A stretch of 64,000 nucleotides of DNA from positions 2,542,001-2,606,000 of the forward strand of contig OY987232.1 of assembly GCA_963920705.1 (NCBI GenBank). The letters are read 5' to 3'. The notes beneath the pieces are model-generated. The model did no database searches. It saw nothing but the letters and a program-made list of their open reading frames with translations, and had not been told where the DNA came from. Source of the DNA: Odiellus spinosus. Taxonomy: Eukaryota; Arthropoda; Arachnida; Opiliones; Phalangiidae. Below, piece by piece: positions 14,440 through 27,810 of this stretch (positions are counted from its first letter, which is position 1; each line of letters starts with the position of its first letter). Made by a program: the position numbers and the translations under genes.

Positions 14440-17400
14440 TTGGAAAATTTGTGAATCTATACTTGGGAAATTTATGAATCTATACTAGGAAAATTTGTGA
14501 ATCTATACTTGGGAAATTTGTGGATCTATACTTGGGAAATTTGTAGATCTATACTTGGGAAATTTGTGGATCTATACTTGGGAAATTTTGTGGATCTATA
14601 CTTGGGAAATTTGTGGATCTATACTTGGGAAATCTGTGGATCTCTACTTGGAAAATTTGTGAATCTATACTTTTAAAATTTGTGAATCTATACTTGGGAA
14701 ATTTGTGAGTCTATACTTGGGAAATTTGTTAATCTATACTTGGGAAATTTGTAAATCTATATTTGGAAAATTTGTGAATCTATACTTGGGAAATTTGTGG
14801 ATCTATACTTGGGAAATTTGTGGATCTATACTTGGGGAATTTGTGAATCTACACTTTGGGAAATTTGTGCATCTATACTTGGGAAATTTGTGGATCTATA
14901 CTTGGGAAATTTGTGAATCTATACTTGGGAAATTTGTGAATCTATACTTGGAAAATTTGTGAATCTATCCTTATGAAATTTGTGAATCTATACTTGGGAA
15001 ATTTGTGAATCTATATTTGGAAAATTTGTGAATCTATATTTGGGAAATTTGTGAATCTATACTTGGGAAATTTGTGAATCTATACTTGGGAAATTTGTGG
15101 ATCTATACTTGGGAAATTTGTGGATCTATACTAGGGAAATTTGTGGATCTATACTTGGAGAATTTGTGAATCTATACTTGGGAAATTTGTGAATCTATAC
15201 TTGGGAAATTTGTGAATTTATACTTGGGAAATTTGTGCATCTATACTTGGGAAATTTGGATCTATACTTGGGAAATTTGTGGATCTATACTTGGGAAATT
15301 TGTGGATCTATACTTGGGAAATTTGTGGATCTATACTTGGGAAATTTGTGGATTTATACTTGGGGAATTTGTGAATCTATACTTGGAAAATTTGTGAATC
15401 TATACTTGGAAAATTTGTGAATCTATACTTGGAAAATTTGTGAATCTATACATGGAAAATTTGTGAATATATACTAGGAAAATTTGTGAATCTATACTTG
15501 GTAAATTTTGAATCTATACTTGGAAAATTTGTGAATCTATACTTGGGAAATTTATGAATCTATACTAGGAAAATTTGTGAATCTATACTTGGGAAATTTG
15601 TGGATCTATACTTGGGAAATTTGTGGATCTATACTTGGGAAATTTGTGGATCTATACTTAGGGAATTTGTGAATCTATACTAGGAAAATTTTGAATCTAT
15701 ACTTGGAAAATTTGTGAATCTATACTTGGGAAATTTGTGCATCTATACTTGGGAAATTTGTGGATCTATACTTGGGAAATTTGTGAATCTATACTTGGAA
15801 AATTTGTGAATCTATCCTTATGAAATTTGTGAAGCTATACTTGGGAAATTTAAGAATCTATATTTGGAAAATTTGTGAATCTATATTTGGGAAATTTGTG
15901 AATCTATACTTGGGAAATTTGTGAATCTATACTTGGGAAATTTGTGGATCTATACTTGGGAAATTTGTGGATCTATACTAGGGAAATTTATGGATCTATA
16001 CTTAGGGAATTTGTGAATCTATACTTGGAGAATTTGTGAATCTATACTTGGGAAATTTGTGAATCTATACTTGGGAAATTTGTGAATTTATACTTGGGAA
16101 ATTTGTGCATCTATACTTGGGAAATTTGGATCTATACTTGGGAAATTTGTGGATCTATACTTGGGAAATTTGTGGATCTATACTTGGGAAATTTGTGGAT
16201 CTATACTTGGGAAATTTGTGGATTTATACTTGGGGAATTTGTGAATCTATACTTGGAAAATTTGTGAATCTATACTTGGAAAATTTGTGAATCTATACAT
16301 GGAAAATTTGTGAATATATACTAGGAAAATTTGTGAATCTATACTTGGTAAATTTTGAATCTATACTTGGAAAATTTGTGAATCTATACTTGGGAAATTT
16401 ATGAATCTATACTAGGAAAATTTGTGAATCTATACTTGGGAAATTTGTGGATCTATACTTGGGAAATTTGTGGATCTATACTTGGGAAATTTGTGGATCT
16501 ATACTTAGGGAATTTGTGAATCTATACTAGGAAAATTTTGAATCTATACTTGGAAAATTTGTGAATCTATACTTGGGAAATTTATGAATCTATACTAGGA
16601 AAATTTGTGAATCTATACTTGGGAAATTTGTGGATCTATACTTGGGAAATTTGTAGATCTATACTTGGGAAATTTGTGGATCTATACTTGGGAAATTTTG
16701 TGGATCTATACTTGGGAAATTTGTGGATCTATACTTGGGAAATCTGTGGATCTCTACTTGGAGAATTTGTGAATCTATACTTTTAAAATTTGTGAATCTA
16801 TACTTGGGAAATTTGTGAGTCTATACTTGGGAAATTTGTTAATCTATACTTGGGAAATTTGTGAATCTATATTTGGAAAATTTGTGAATCTATACTTGGG
16901 AAATTTGTGGATCTATACTTGGGAAATTTGTGGATCTATACTTGGGAAATTTGTGGATCTATGCTTTGAGAATTTGTGAATCTACACTTGGGAAATTTGT
17001 GCATCTATACTTGGGAAATTTGTGGATCTATACTTGGGAAATTTGTGAATCTATACTTGGGAAATTTGTGAATCTATCCTTATGAAATTTGTGAATCTAT
17101 ACTTGGGAAATTTGTGAATCTATATTTGGAAAATTTGTGAATCTATATTTGGGAAATTTGTGAATCTATACTTGGGAAATTTGTGAATCTATACTTGGGA
17201 AATTTGTGGATCTATACTTGGGAAATTTGTGGATCTATACTAGGGAAATTTGTGGATCTATACTTAGGGAATTTGTGAATCTATACTTGGAGAATTTGTG
17301 AATCTATACTTGGGAAATTTGTGAATCTATACTTGGGAAATTTGTGAATTTATACTTGGGAAATTTGTGCATCTATACTTGGGAAATTTGGATCTATACT

Positions 17401-18230
17401 TGGGAAATTTGTGGACCTATACTTGGGAAATTTGTGGATCTATACTTGGGAAATTTGTGGATCTATACTTGGGAAATTTGTGGATTTATACTTGGGGAAT
17501 TTGTGAATCTATACTTGGAAAATTTGTGAATCTATACTTGGAAAATTTGTGAATCTATACTTGGAAAATTTGTGAATCTATACATGGAAAATTTGTGAAT
17601 ATATACTAGGAAAATTTGTGAATCTATACTTGGTAAATTTTGAATCTATACTTGGAAAATTTGTGAATCTATACTTGGGAAATTTATGAATCTATACTAG
17701 GAAAATTTGTGAATCTATACTTGGGAAATTTGTGGATCTATACTTGGGAAATTTGTGGATCTATACTTGGGAAATTTGTGGATCTATACTTAGGGAATTT
17801 GTGAATCTATACTAGGAAAATTTTGAATCTATACTTGGAAAATTTGTGAATCTATACTTGGGAAATTTGTGCATCTATACTTGGGAAATTTGTGGATCTA
17901 TACTTGGGAAATTTGTGAATCTATACTTGGAAAATTTGTGAATCTATCCTTATGAAATTTGTGAATCTATACTTGGGAAATTTGTGAATCTATATTTGGA
18001 AAATTTGTGAATCTATATTTGGGAAATTTGTGAATCTATACTTGGGAAATTTGTGAATCTATACTTGGGAAATTTGTGGATCTATACTTGGGAAATTTGT
18101 GGATCTATACTAGGGAAATTTATGGATCTATACTTAGGGAATTTGTGAATCTATACTTGGAGAATTTGTGAATCTATACTTGGGAAATTTGTGAATTTAT
18201 ACTTGGGAAATTTGTGCATCTATACTTGGG
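14440..18230 (+). repeat. Satellite subdomain 2: 21-bp TTTGGATC unit and nested duplications
   Basis: A 2-bp deletion turning TTTGTGGATC into TTTGGATC first appears near 15256 and recurs near 16126, 17388 and 18236, always just after GAATTTATAC and GTGCATC units. Copies around 15.2 and 16.1 kb are offset by 870 bp (847 bp upstream of a one-unit indel). A second-level copy places 14.44-16.5 kb over 16.5-18.2 kb at an offset of about 2,110-2,132 bp, supported by the rare AAATCTGTGGATCTCTAC at 14630 and 16740. TACATGGAAAA units occur only in this domain (near 15452, 16299, 17582, 18337 and 18570). Rare private changes in one copy include GTGAAGCTATAC and AAATTTAAGAATC near 15830-15855. Confidence 0.8.
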
Positions 18231-20041
18231 AAATTTGGATCTATACTTGGGAAATTTGTGGATTTATACTTGGGGAATTTGTTAATCTATACTTGGAAAA
18301 TTTGTGAATCTATACTTGGAAAATTTGTGAATCTATACATGGAAAATTTGTGAATATATACTAGGAAAATTTGTGGATCTATACTTGGGAAATTTGTGAA
18401 TCTATACTTGGAAAATTTGTGAATCTATCCTTATGAAATTTGTGAATCTATACTTGGGAAATTTGTGGATCTATACTTGGGAAATTTGTGGATTTATACT
18501 TGGGGAATTTGTTAATCTATACTTGGAAAATTTGTGAATCTATACTTGGAAAATTTGTGAATCTATACATGGAAAATTTGTGAATATATACTAGGAAAAT
18601 TTGTGAATCTATACTTGGTAAATTTTGAATCTATACTTGGAAAATTTGTGAATCTATACTTGGGAAATTTATGAATCTATACTAGGAAAATTTGTGAATC
18701 TATACTTGGGAAATTTGTGGATCTATACTTGGGAAATTTGTAGATCTATACTTGGGAAATTTGTGGATCTATACTTGGGAAATTTGTGGATCTATACTTG
18801 GGAAATCTGTGGATCTCTACTTGGAGAATTTGTGAATCTATACTTTTAAAATTTGTGAATCTATACTTGGGAAATTTGTGAGTCTATACTTGGGAAATTT
18901 GTTAATCTATACTTGGGAAATTTGTGAATCTATATTTGGAAAATTTGTGAATCTATACTTGGGAAATTTGTGGATCTATACTTGGGAAATTTGTGGATCT
19001 ATACTTGGGAAATTTGTGGATCTATACTAGGGAAATTTGTGGATCTATACTTAGGGAATTTGTGAATCTATACTTGGAGAATTTGTGAATCTATACTTGG
19101 AGAATTTGTGAATCTATACTTGGGAAATTTGTGAATCTATACTTGGGAAATTTGTGAATTTATACTTGGGAAATTTGTGCATCTATACTTGGGAAATTTG
19201 GATCTATACTTGGAAAATTTGTGGATCTATACTTGGGAAATTTGTGGATCTATACTTGGGAAATTTGTGGATCTATACTTGGGAAATTTGTGGATTTATA
19301 CTTGGGGAATTTGTGAATCTATACTTGGAAAATTTGTGAATCTATACTTGGAAAATTTGTGAATCTATACTTGGAAAATTTGTGAATCTATACTTGGAAA
19401 ATTTGTGAATATATACTAGGAAAATTTGTGAATCTATACTTGGTAAATTTTGAATCTATACTTGGACAATTTGTGAATCTATACTTGGGAAATTTATGAA
19501 TCTATACTAGGAAAATTTGTGAATCTATACTTGGGAAATTTGTGGATCTATACTTGGGAAATTTGTGGATCTATACTTGGGAAATTTGTGGATCTATACT
19601 TAGGGAATTTGTGAATCTATACTTGGGTAATTTGTGAATCTATACTTGGGAAATTTGTGAATCTATACTTGGGAAATTTTTGAATTTATATTTGGGAAAT
19701 TTGTGCATCTATACTTGGGAAATTTTAGGATCTATACTTGGGAAATTTGTGGATCTATACTTGGGAAATTTGTGGATTTATACTTAGGGAATTTGTGAAT
19801 CTATACTTGGAAAATTTGTGAATCTATACTTGGAAAATTTGTGAATATATACTAGGAAAATTTGTGAATCTATACTAGGAAAATTTTGAATCTATACTTG
19901 GAAAATTTGTGAATCTATACTTGGGAAATTTATGAATCTATACTAGTAAAATTTGTGAATCTATACTTGGGAAATTTGTGGATCTATACTAGGGAAATTT
20001 GTAGATCTATACTTGGGAAATTTGTGGATCTATACTTGGGA
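18230..20041 (+). repeat. Satellite stretch between subdomain 2 and the 2.75-kb duplications
   Basis: This stretch holds two close copies of GGATTTATACTTGGGG with GTTAATC (near 18260 and 18490), another AAATCTGTGGATCTCTAC unit near 18803, and a 21-bp TTTGGATC unit near 19198. A block near 19.6-19.9 kb starts with the private TTGGGTAATTTG and the rare AAATTTTAGGATC (19720). That last variant is shared only with the displaced copy at 37654. Nothing but satellite is present. Confidence 0.75.
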
Positions 20042-22796
20042 AATTTTGTGGATCTATACTTGGGAAATTTGTGGATCTATACTTGGGAAATTTGTGGATC
20101 TCTACTTGGAAAATTTGTGAATCTATACTTTTAAAATATGTGAATCTATCCTTATGAAATTTGTGAATCTATACTTGGGAGATTTGTGAGTTTATACTTG
20201 GGAAATTTGTTAATCTATACTTGGGAAATTTGTGAATCTATACTTGGAAAATTTGAGAATCTATCCTTATGAAATTTGTGAATCTATACTTGGGAAATTT
20301 GTGAGTCTATACTTGGGAAATTTGTGAATCTATATTTGGAAAATTTGTGAATCTATATTTGGGAAATTTGTGAATCTATACTTGGGAAATTTGTGAATCT
20401 ATACTTGGGAAATTTGTGGATCTATACTTGGGAAATTTGTGGATCTATACTAGGGAAATTTGTGGATCTATACTTAGGGAATTTGTGAATCTATACGTGG
20501 AGAATTTGTGAATTTTTACTTGGGAAATTTGTGAATCTATACTTGGGAAATTTGTGAATTTATACTTGGGAAATTTGTGCATCTATACTTGGGAAATTTG
20601 GATCTATACTTGGGAAATTTGTGGATCTATACTTGGGAAATTTGTGGATCTATACTTGGGAAATTTGTGGATCTATACTTGGGAAATTTGTGGATTTATA
20701 CTTAGGGAATTTGTGAATCTATACTTGGAAAATTTGTGAATCTATACTTGGAAAATTTGTGAATCTATACTTGGAAAATTTGTGAATCTATACTTGGAAA
20801 ATTTGTGAATCTATACTTGGAAAATTTGTGAATATATACTAGGAAAATTTATGAATCTATACTTGGTAAATTTTGAATCTATACTTGGAAAATTTGTGAA
20901 TCTATACTTGGGAAATTTATGAATCTATACTAGGAAAATTTGTGAATCTATACTTGGGAAATTTGTGGATCTATACTTGGGAAATTTGTGGATCTATACT
21001 TGGGAAATTTGTGGATCTATACTTTCGAAATTTGTGGATCTATACTTAGGGAATTTGTGAATCTACACTTGGGAAATTTGTGAATTTATACTTGGGAAAT
21101 TTGTGCATCTATACTTGGGAAATTTTTGATCTATACTTGGGAAATTTGTGGATCTATACTTGGGAAATTTGTGGATTTATACTTAGGGAATTTGTGAATC
21201 TATACTTGGAAAATTTGTGAATCTATACTTGGAAAATTTGTGAATCTATACTTGGAAAATTTGTGAATCTATACTTGGAAAATTTGTGAATATATACTAG
21301 GAAAATTTATGAATCTATACTTGGTAAATTTTGAATCTATACTTGGAAAATTTGTGAATCTATACTTGGGAAATTTATGAATCTATACTAGGAAAATTTG
21401 TGAATCTATACTTGGGAAATTTGTGGATCTATACTTGGGAAATTTGTGGATCTATACTTGGGAAATTTGTGGATCTATACTTTCGAAATTTGTGGATCTA
21501 TACTTAGGGAATTTGTGAATCTACACTTGGGAAATTTGTGAATTTATACTTGGGAAATTTGTGCATCTATACTTGGGAAATTTTTGATCTATACTTGGGA
21601 AATTTGTGGATCTATACTTGGGAAATTTGTGGATCTATACTTGGGAAATTTGTGGATATATACTTGGGAAATTTGTGGATCTATACTTAGGGAATTTGTG
21701 AATCTATACTTGGGGAATTTGTGAATCTATACTTGGGAAATTTGTGAATCTATACTTGGGAAATTTTTGAATTTATATTTGGGGAATTTGTGCATCTATA
21801 CTTGGGAAATTTGTGGATCTATACTTGGGAAATTTGTGGATCTATACTTGGGAAATTTGTGGATTTATACTTGGGAAATTTGTGGATTTATACTTAGGGA
21901 ATTTGTGAATCTATACTTGGAAAATTTGTGAATCTATACTTGGAAAATTTGTGAATCTATACTTGGAAAATTTGTGAATATATACTAGGAAAATTTGTGA
22001 ATCTATACTAGGAAAATTTGTGAATCTATACTAGGAAAATTTTGAATCTATACTTGGAAAATTTGTGAATCTATACTTGGGAAATTTATGAATCTATACT
22101 AGTAAAATTTATGAATCTATACTAGTAAAATTTGTGAATCTATACTTGGGAAATTTGTGGATCTATACTAGGGAAATTTGTAGATCTATACTTGGGAAAT
22201 TTGTGGATCTATACTTGGGAAATTTTGTGGATCTATACTTGGGAAATTTGTGGATCTATACTTGGGAAATTTGTGGATCTATACTTGGAAAATTTGTGAA
22301 TCTATACTTTTAAAATTTGTGAATCTATCCTTATGAAATTTGTGAATCTATACTTGGGAGATTTGTGAGTCTATACTTGGGAAATTTGTGGATCTATACT
22401 TAGGGAATTTGTGAATCTACACTTGGGAAATTTGTGAATTTATACTTGGGAAATTTGTGAATTTATACTTGGGAAATTTGTGAATCTATATTTGGAAAAT
22501 TTGTGAATCTATACTTAGGGAATTTGTGAATCTACACTTGGGAAATTTGTGAATTTATACTTGGGAAATTTGTGCATCTATACTTGGGAAATTTGTGGAT
22601 CTATACTTGGGAAATTTGTGAATCTATACTTGGAAAATTTGTGAGTCTATACTTGGGAAATTTGTGAATCTATATTTGGAAAATTTGTGAATCTATATTT
22701 GGGAAATTTGTGAATCTATACTTGGGAAATTTGTGGATCTATACTTGGGAAATTTGTGGATCTATACTAGGGAAATTTGTGGATCTATACTTAGGG
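20042..22796 (+). repeat. 2,755-bp direct duplication, copy A
   Basis: Copies A and B match from CTCTACTTGGAAAA onward at an offset of 2,755. Shared private variants include TTTTAAAATATG (~20130 and ~22885), the CpG-bearing TACGTGGAG (20496 and 23251), GAATTTTTAC, the 21-bp TTTGGATC unit, and TTTCGAAATTT followed by AAATTTTTGATC. After the first AAATTTTTGATC, copy A has two base-4 units where B has three, so the offset becomes 2,778. The copy boundary is placed where the text before 22797 stops matching that before 20042, and it is uncertain by one or two units. Confidence 0.88.
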
Positions 22797-25574
22797 AATT
22801 TTGTGGATCTATACTTGGGAAATTTGTGGATCTATACTTGGGAAATTTGTGGATCTCTACTTGGAAAATTTGTGAATCTATACTTTTAAAATATGTGAAT
22901 CTATCCTTATGAAATTTGTGAATCTATACTTGGGAGATTTGTGAGTTTATACTTGGGAAATTTGTTAATCTATACTTGGGAAATTTGTGAATCTATACTT
23001 GGAAAATTTGAGAATCTATCCTTATGAAATTTGTGAATCTATACTTGGGAAATTTGTGAGTCTATACTTGGGAAATTTGTGAATCTATATTTGGAAAATT
23101 TGTGAATCTATATTTGGGAAATTTGTGAATCTATACTTGGGAAATTTGTGAATCTATACTTGGGAAATTTGTGGATCTATACTTGGGAAATTTGTGGATC
23201 TATACTAGGGAAATTTGTGGATCTATACTTAGGGAATTTGTGAATCTATACGTGGAGAATTTGTGAATTTTTACTTGGGAAATTTGTGAATCTATACTTG
23301 GGAAATTTGTGAATTTATACTTGGGAAATTTGTGCATCTATACTTGGGAAATTTGGATCTATACTTGGGAAATTTGTGGATCTATACTTGGGAAATTTGT
23401 GGATCTATACTTGGGAAATTTGTGGATCTATACTTGGGAAATTTGTGGATTTATACTTAGGGAATTTGTGAATCTATACTTGGAAAATTTGTGAATCTAT
23501 ACTTGGAAAATTTGTGAATCTATACTTGGAAAATTTGTGAATCTATACTTGGAAAATTTGTGAATCTATACTTGGAAAATTTGTGAATATATACTAGGAA
23601 AATTTATGAATCTATACTTGGTAAATTTTGAATCTATACTTGGAAAATTTGTGAATCTATACTTGGGAAATTTATGAATCTATACTAGGAAAATTTGTGA
23701 ATCTATACTTGGGAAATTTGTGGATCTATACTTGGGAAATTTGTGGATCTATACTTGGGAAATTTGTGGATCTATACTTTCGAAATTTGTGGATCTATAC
23801 TTAGGGAATTTGTGAATCTACACTTGGGAAATTTGTGAATTTATACTTGGGAAATTTGTGCATCTATACTTGGGAAATTTTTGATCTATACTTGGGAAAT
23901 TTGTGGATCTATACTTGGGAAATTTGTGGATCTATACTTGGGAAATTTGTGGATTTATACTTAGGGAATTTGTGAATCTATACTTGGAAAATTTGTGAAT
24001 CTATACTTGGAAAATTTGTGAATCTATACTTGGAAAATTTGTGAATCTATACTTGGAAAATTTGTGAATATATACTAGGAAAATTTATGAATCTATACTT
24101 GGTAAATTTTGAATCTATACTTGGAAAATTTGTGAATCTATACTTGGGAAATTTATGAATCTATACTAGGAAAATTTGTGAATCTATACTTGGGAAATTT
24201 GTGGATCTATACTTGGGAAATTTGTGGATCTATACTTGGGAAATTTGTGGATCTATACTTTCGAAATTTGTGGATCTATACTTAGGGAATTTGTGAATCT
24301 ACACTTGGGAAATTTGTGAATTTATACTTGGGAAATTTGTGCATCTATACTTGGGAAATTTTTGATCTATACTTGGGAAATTTGTGGATCTATACTTGGG
24401 AAATTTGTGGATCTATACTTGGGAAATTTGTGGATATATACTTGGGAAATTTGTGGATCTATACTTAGGGAATTTGTGAATCTATACTTGGGGAATTTGT
24501 GAATCTATACTTGGGAAATTTGTGAATCTATACTTGGGAAATTTTTGAATTTATATTTGGGGAATTTGTGCATCTATACTTGGGAAATTTGTGGATCTAT
24601 ACTTGGGAAATTTGTGGATCTATACTTGGGAAATTTGTGGATTTATACTTGGGAAATTTGTGGATTTATACTTAGGGAATTTGTGAATCTATACTTGGAA
24701 AATTTGTGAATCTATACTTGGAAAATTTGTGAATCTATACTTGGAAAATTTGTGAATATATACTAGGAAAATTTGTGAATCTATACTAGGAAAATTTGTG
24801 AATCTATACTAGGAAAATTTTGAATCTATACTTGGAAAATTTGTGAATCTATACTTGGGAAATTTATGAATCTATACTAGTAAAATTTATGAATCTATAC
24901 TAGTAAAATTTGTGAATCTATACTTGGGAAATTTGTGGATCTATACTAGGGAAATTTGTAGATCTATACTTGGGAAATTTGTGGATCTATACTTGGGAAA
25001 TTTTGTGGATCTATACTTGGGAAATTTGTGGATCTATACTTGGGAAATTTGTGGATCTCTACTTGGAAAATTTGTGAATCTATACTTTTAAAATTTGTGA
25101 ATCTATCCTTATGAAATTTGTGAATCTATACTTGGGAGATTTGTGAGTCTATACTTGGGAAATTTGTGGATCTATACTTAGGGAATTTGTGAATCTACAC
25201 TTGGGAAATTTGTGAATTTATACTTGGGAAATTTGTGAATTTATACTTGGGAAATTTGTGAATCTATATTTGGAAAATTTGTGAATCTATACTTAGGGAA
25301 TTTGTGAATCTACACTTGGGAAATTTGTGAATTTATACTTGGGAAATTTGTGCATCTATACTTGGGAAATTTGTGGATCTATACTTGGGAAATTTGTGAA
25401 TCTATACTTGGAAAATTTGTGAGTCTATACTTGGGAAATTTGTGAATCTATATTTGGAAAATTTGTGAATCTATATTTGGGAAATTTGTGAATCTATACT
25501 TGGGAAATTTGTGGATCTATACTTGGGAAATTTGTGGATCTATACTAGGGAAATTTGTGGATCTATACTTAGGG
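22797..25574 (+). repeat. 2,778-bp direct duplication, copy B
   Basis: This is the tandem partner of the 20,042-22,796 block. It differs by one additional 23-bp unit near 23,920 and a few substitutions. It contains two internal TTTCGAAATTT / AAATTTTTGATC sub-blocks about 480 bp apart (CpGs at 23781 and 24262), showing an older duplication within the unit. Its last ~500 bases overlap the start of the next tandem duplication (25,057-27,810). The right boundary is therefore a transition rather than a sharp edge. Confidence 0.86.
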
Positions 25575-27810
25575 AATTTGTGAATCTATACTTGGAGAAT
25601 TTGTGAATCTTTACTTGGGAAATTTGTGAATCTATACTTGGGAAATTTGTGAATTTATACTTGGGAAATTTGTGCATCTATACTTGGGAAATTTGGATCT
25701 ATACTTGGGAAATTTGTGGATCTATACTTGGGAAATTTGTGGATCTATACTTGGGAAATTTGTGGATCTATACTTGGGAAATTTGTGGATTTATACTTAG
25801 GGAATTTGTGAATCTATACTTGGAAAATTTGTGAATCTATACTTGGAAAATTTGTGAATCTATACTTGGAAAATTTGTGAATCTATACTTGGAAAATTTG
25901 TGAATATATACTAGGAAAATTTATGAATCTATACTTGGTAAATTTTGAATCTATACTTGGAAAATTTGTGAATCTATACTTGGGAAATTTATGAATCTAT
26001 ACTAGGAAAATTTGTGAATCTATACTTGGGAAATTTGTGGATCTATACTTCGGAAATTTGTGGATCTATACTTGGGAAATTTGTGGATCTATACTTAGGG
26101 AATTTGTGAATCTACACTTGGGAAATTTGTGAATTTATACTTGGGAAATTTGTGCATCTATACTTGGGAAATTTGTGGATCTATACTTGGGAAATTTGTG
26201 GATCTATACTTGGGAAATTTGTGGATCTATACTTGGGAAATTTGTGGATCTATACTTGGGAAATTTGTGGATCTATACTTAGGGAATTTGTGAATCTATA
26301 CTTGGGGAATTTGTGAATCTATACTTGGGAAATTTGTGAATCTATACTTGGGAAATTTTTGAATTTATATTTGGGAAATTTGTGCATCTATACTTGGGAA
26401 ATTTGTGCATCTATACTTGGGAAATTTGTGGATCTATACTTGGGAAATTTGTGGATCTATACTTGGGAAATTTGTGGATTTATACTTGGAAAATTTGTGA
26501 ATCTATACTTGGAAAATTTGTGAATATATACTAGGAAAATTTGTGAATCTATACTAGGAAAATTTGTGAATCTATACTAGGAAAATTTTGAATCTATACT
26601 TGGAAAATTTGTGAATCTATACTTGGGAAATTTATGAATCTATACTAGTAAAATTTATGAATCTATACTAGTAAAATTTGTGAATCTATACTTGGGAAAT
26701 TTGTGGATCTATACTAGGGAAATTTGTAGATCTATACTTGGGAAATTTTGTGGATCTATACTTGGGAAATTTGTGGTTCTATACTTGGGAAATTTGTGGA
26801 TCTCTACTTGGAAAATTTGTGAATCTATACTTTTAAAATTTGTGAATCTATCCTTATGAAATTTGTGAATCTATACTTGGGAGATTTGTGAGTCTATACT
26901 TGGGAAATTTGTGGATCTACACTTGGGAAATTTGTGAATTTATACTTGGGAAATTTGTGAATCTATATTTGGAAAATTTGTGAATCTATACTTAGGGAAT
27001 TTGTGAATCTACACTTGGGAAATTTGTGAATTTATACTTGGGAAATTTGTGGATCTATACTTGGGAAATTTGTGAATCTATACTTGGAAAATTTGTTAAT
27101 CTATACTTGGGAAATTTGTGAGTCTATACTTGGGAAATTTGTGAATCTATATTTGGGAAATTTGTGGATCTATACTAGGGAAATTTGTGGATCTATACTT
27201 AGGGAATTTGTGAATCTATACTTGGAGAATTTGTGAATCTTTACTTGGGAAATTTGTGAATCTATACTTGGGAAATTTGTGAATTTATACTTGGGAAATT
27301 TGTGCATCTATACTTGGGAAATTTGGATCTATACTTGGGAAATTTGTGGATCTATACTTGGGAAATTTGTGTATCTATACTTGGGAAATTTGTGGATCTA
27401 TACTTGGGAAATTTGTGGATTTATACTTAGGGAATTTGTGAATCTATACTTGGAAAATTTGTGAATCTATACTTGGAAAATTTGTGAATCTATACTTGGA
27501 AAATTTGTGAATCTATACTTGGAAAATTTGTGAATATATACTAGGAAAATTTATGAATCTATACTTGGTAAATCTTGAATCTATACTTGGAAAATTTGTG
27601 AATCTATACTTGGGAAATTTATGAATCTATACTAGGAAAATTTGTGAATCTATACTTGGGAAATTTGTGGATCTATACTTGGGAAATTTGTGGATCTATA
27701 CTTGGGAAATTTGTGGATCTATACTTAGGGAATTTGTGAATCTACACTTGGGAAATTTGTGAATTTATACTTGGGAAATTTGTGCATCTATACTTGGGAA
27801 ATTTGTGGAT
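25057..27810 (+). repeat. 2,754-bp tandem duplication, copy D1
   Basis: D1 and D2 align at a constant offset of 2,754 with almost no differences seen. Private variants appear in both: TTCGGAAATTTG (CpG at 26051 and 28805), AAATCTTGAATC (27571 and 30325), GTGGTTCTATAC and GTGTATCTATAC. Two 21-bp TTTGGATC units lie 1,630 bp apart within each copy. The constant offset over 2.7 kb with no indel suggests this is one of the most recent events in the window. Confidence 0.92.

Larger units (their letters stand above)
1..14660 (+). repeat. Satellite subdomain 1, marked by 22-bp GGATAATAC units
   Basis: This domain contains eleven copies of a shortened unit in which GGATCTATAC has become GGATAATAC. 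They lie at about 53, 603, 2211, 3152, 4001, 5196, 8249, 9467, 10983, 12156 and 14340, and I found none after 14.4 kb. Each follows the same two units, GAATTTATATTTGGG and GTGCATCTATAC. Each is usually followed by base-4-G units, GTGGATTTATACTTAGGG, TTGGAAAA units, GTGAATATATACTAGG and the 22-bp AAAATTTTGAATC unit. Spacings (550, 1608, 941, 849, 1195, 3053, 1218, 1516, 1173 and 2184 bp) are irregular, so this is a higher-order block family rather than a fixed higher-order repeat. Long copies inside the domain have offsets of 1,608, 3,099, 4,248, 4,271 and 8,155 bp. Confidence 0.85.

Noticed and set aside
14705-14962. 85-codon forward frame
   Set aside because: Same satellite peptide with variant units, GTG start, no independent coding evidence.
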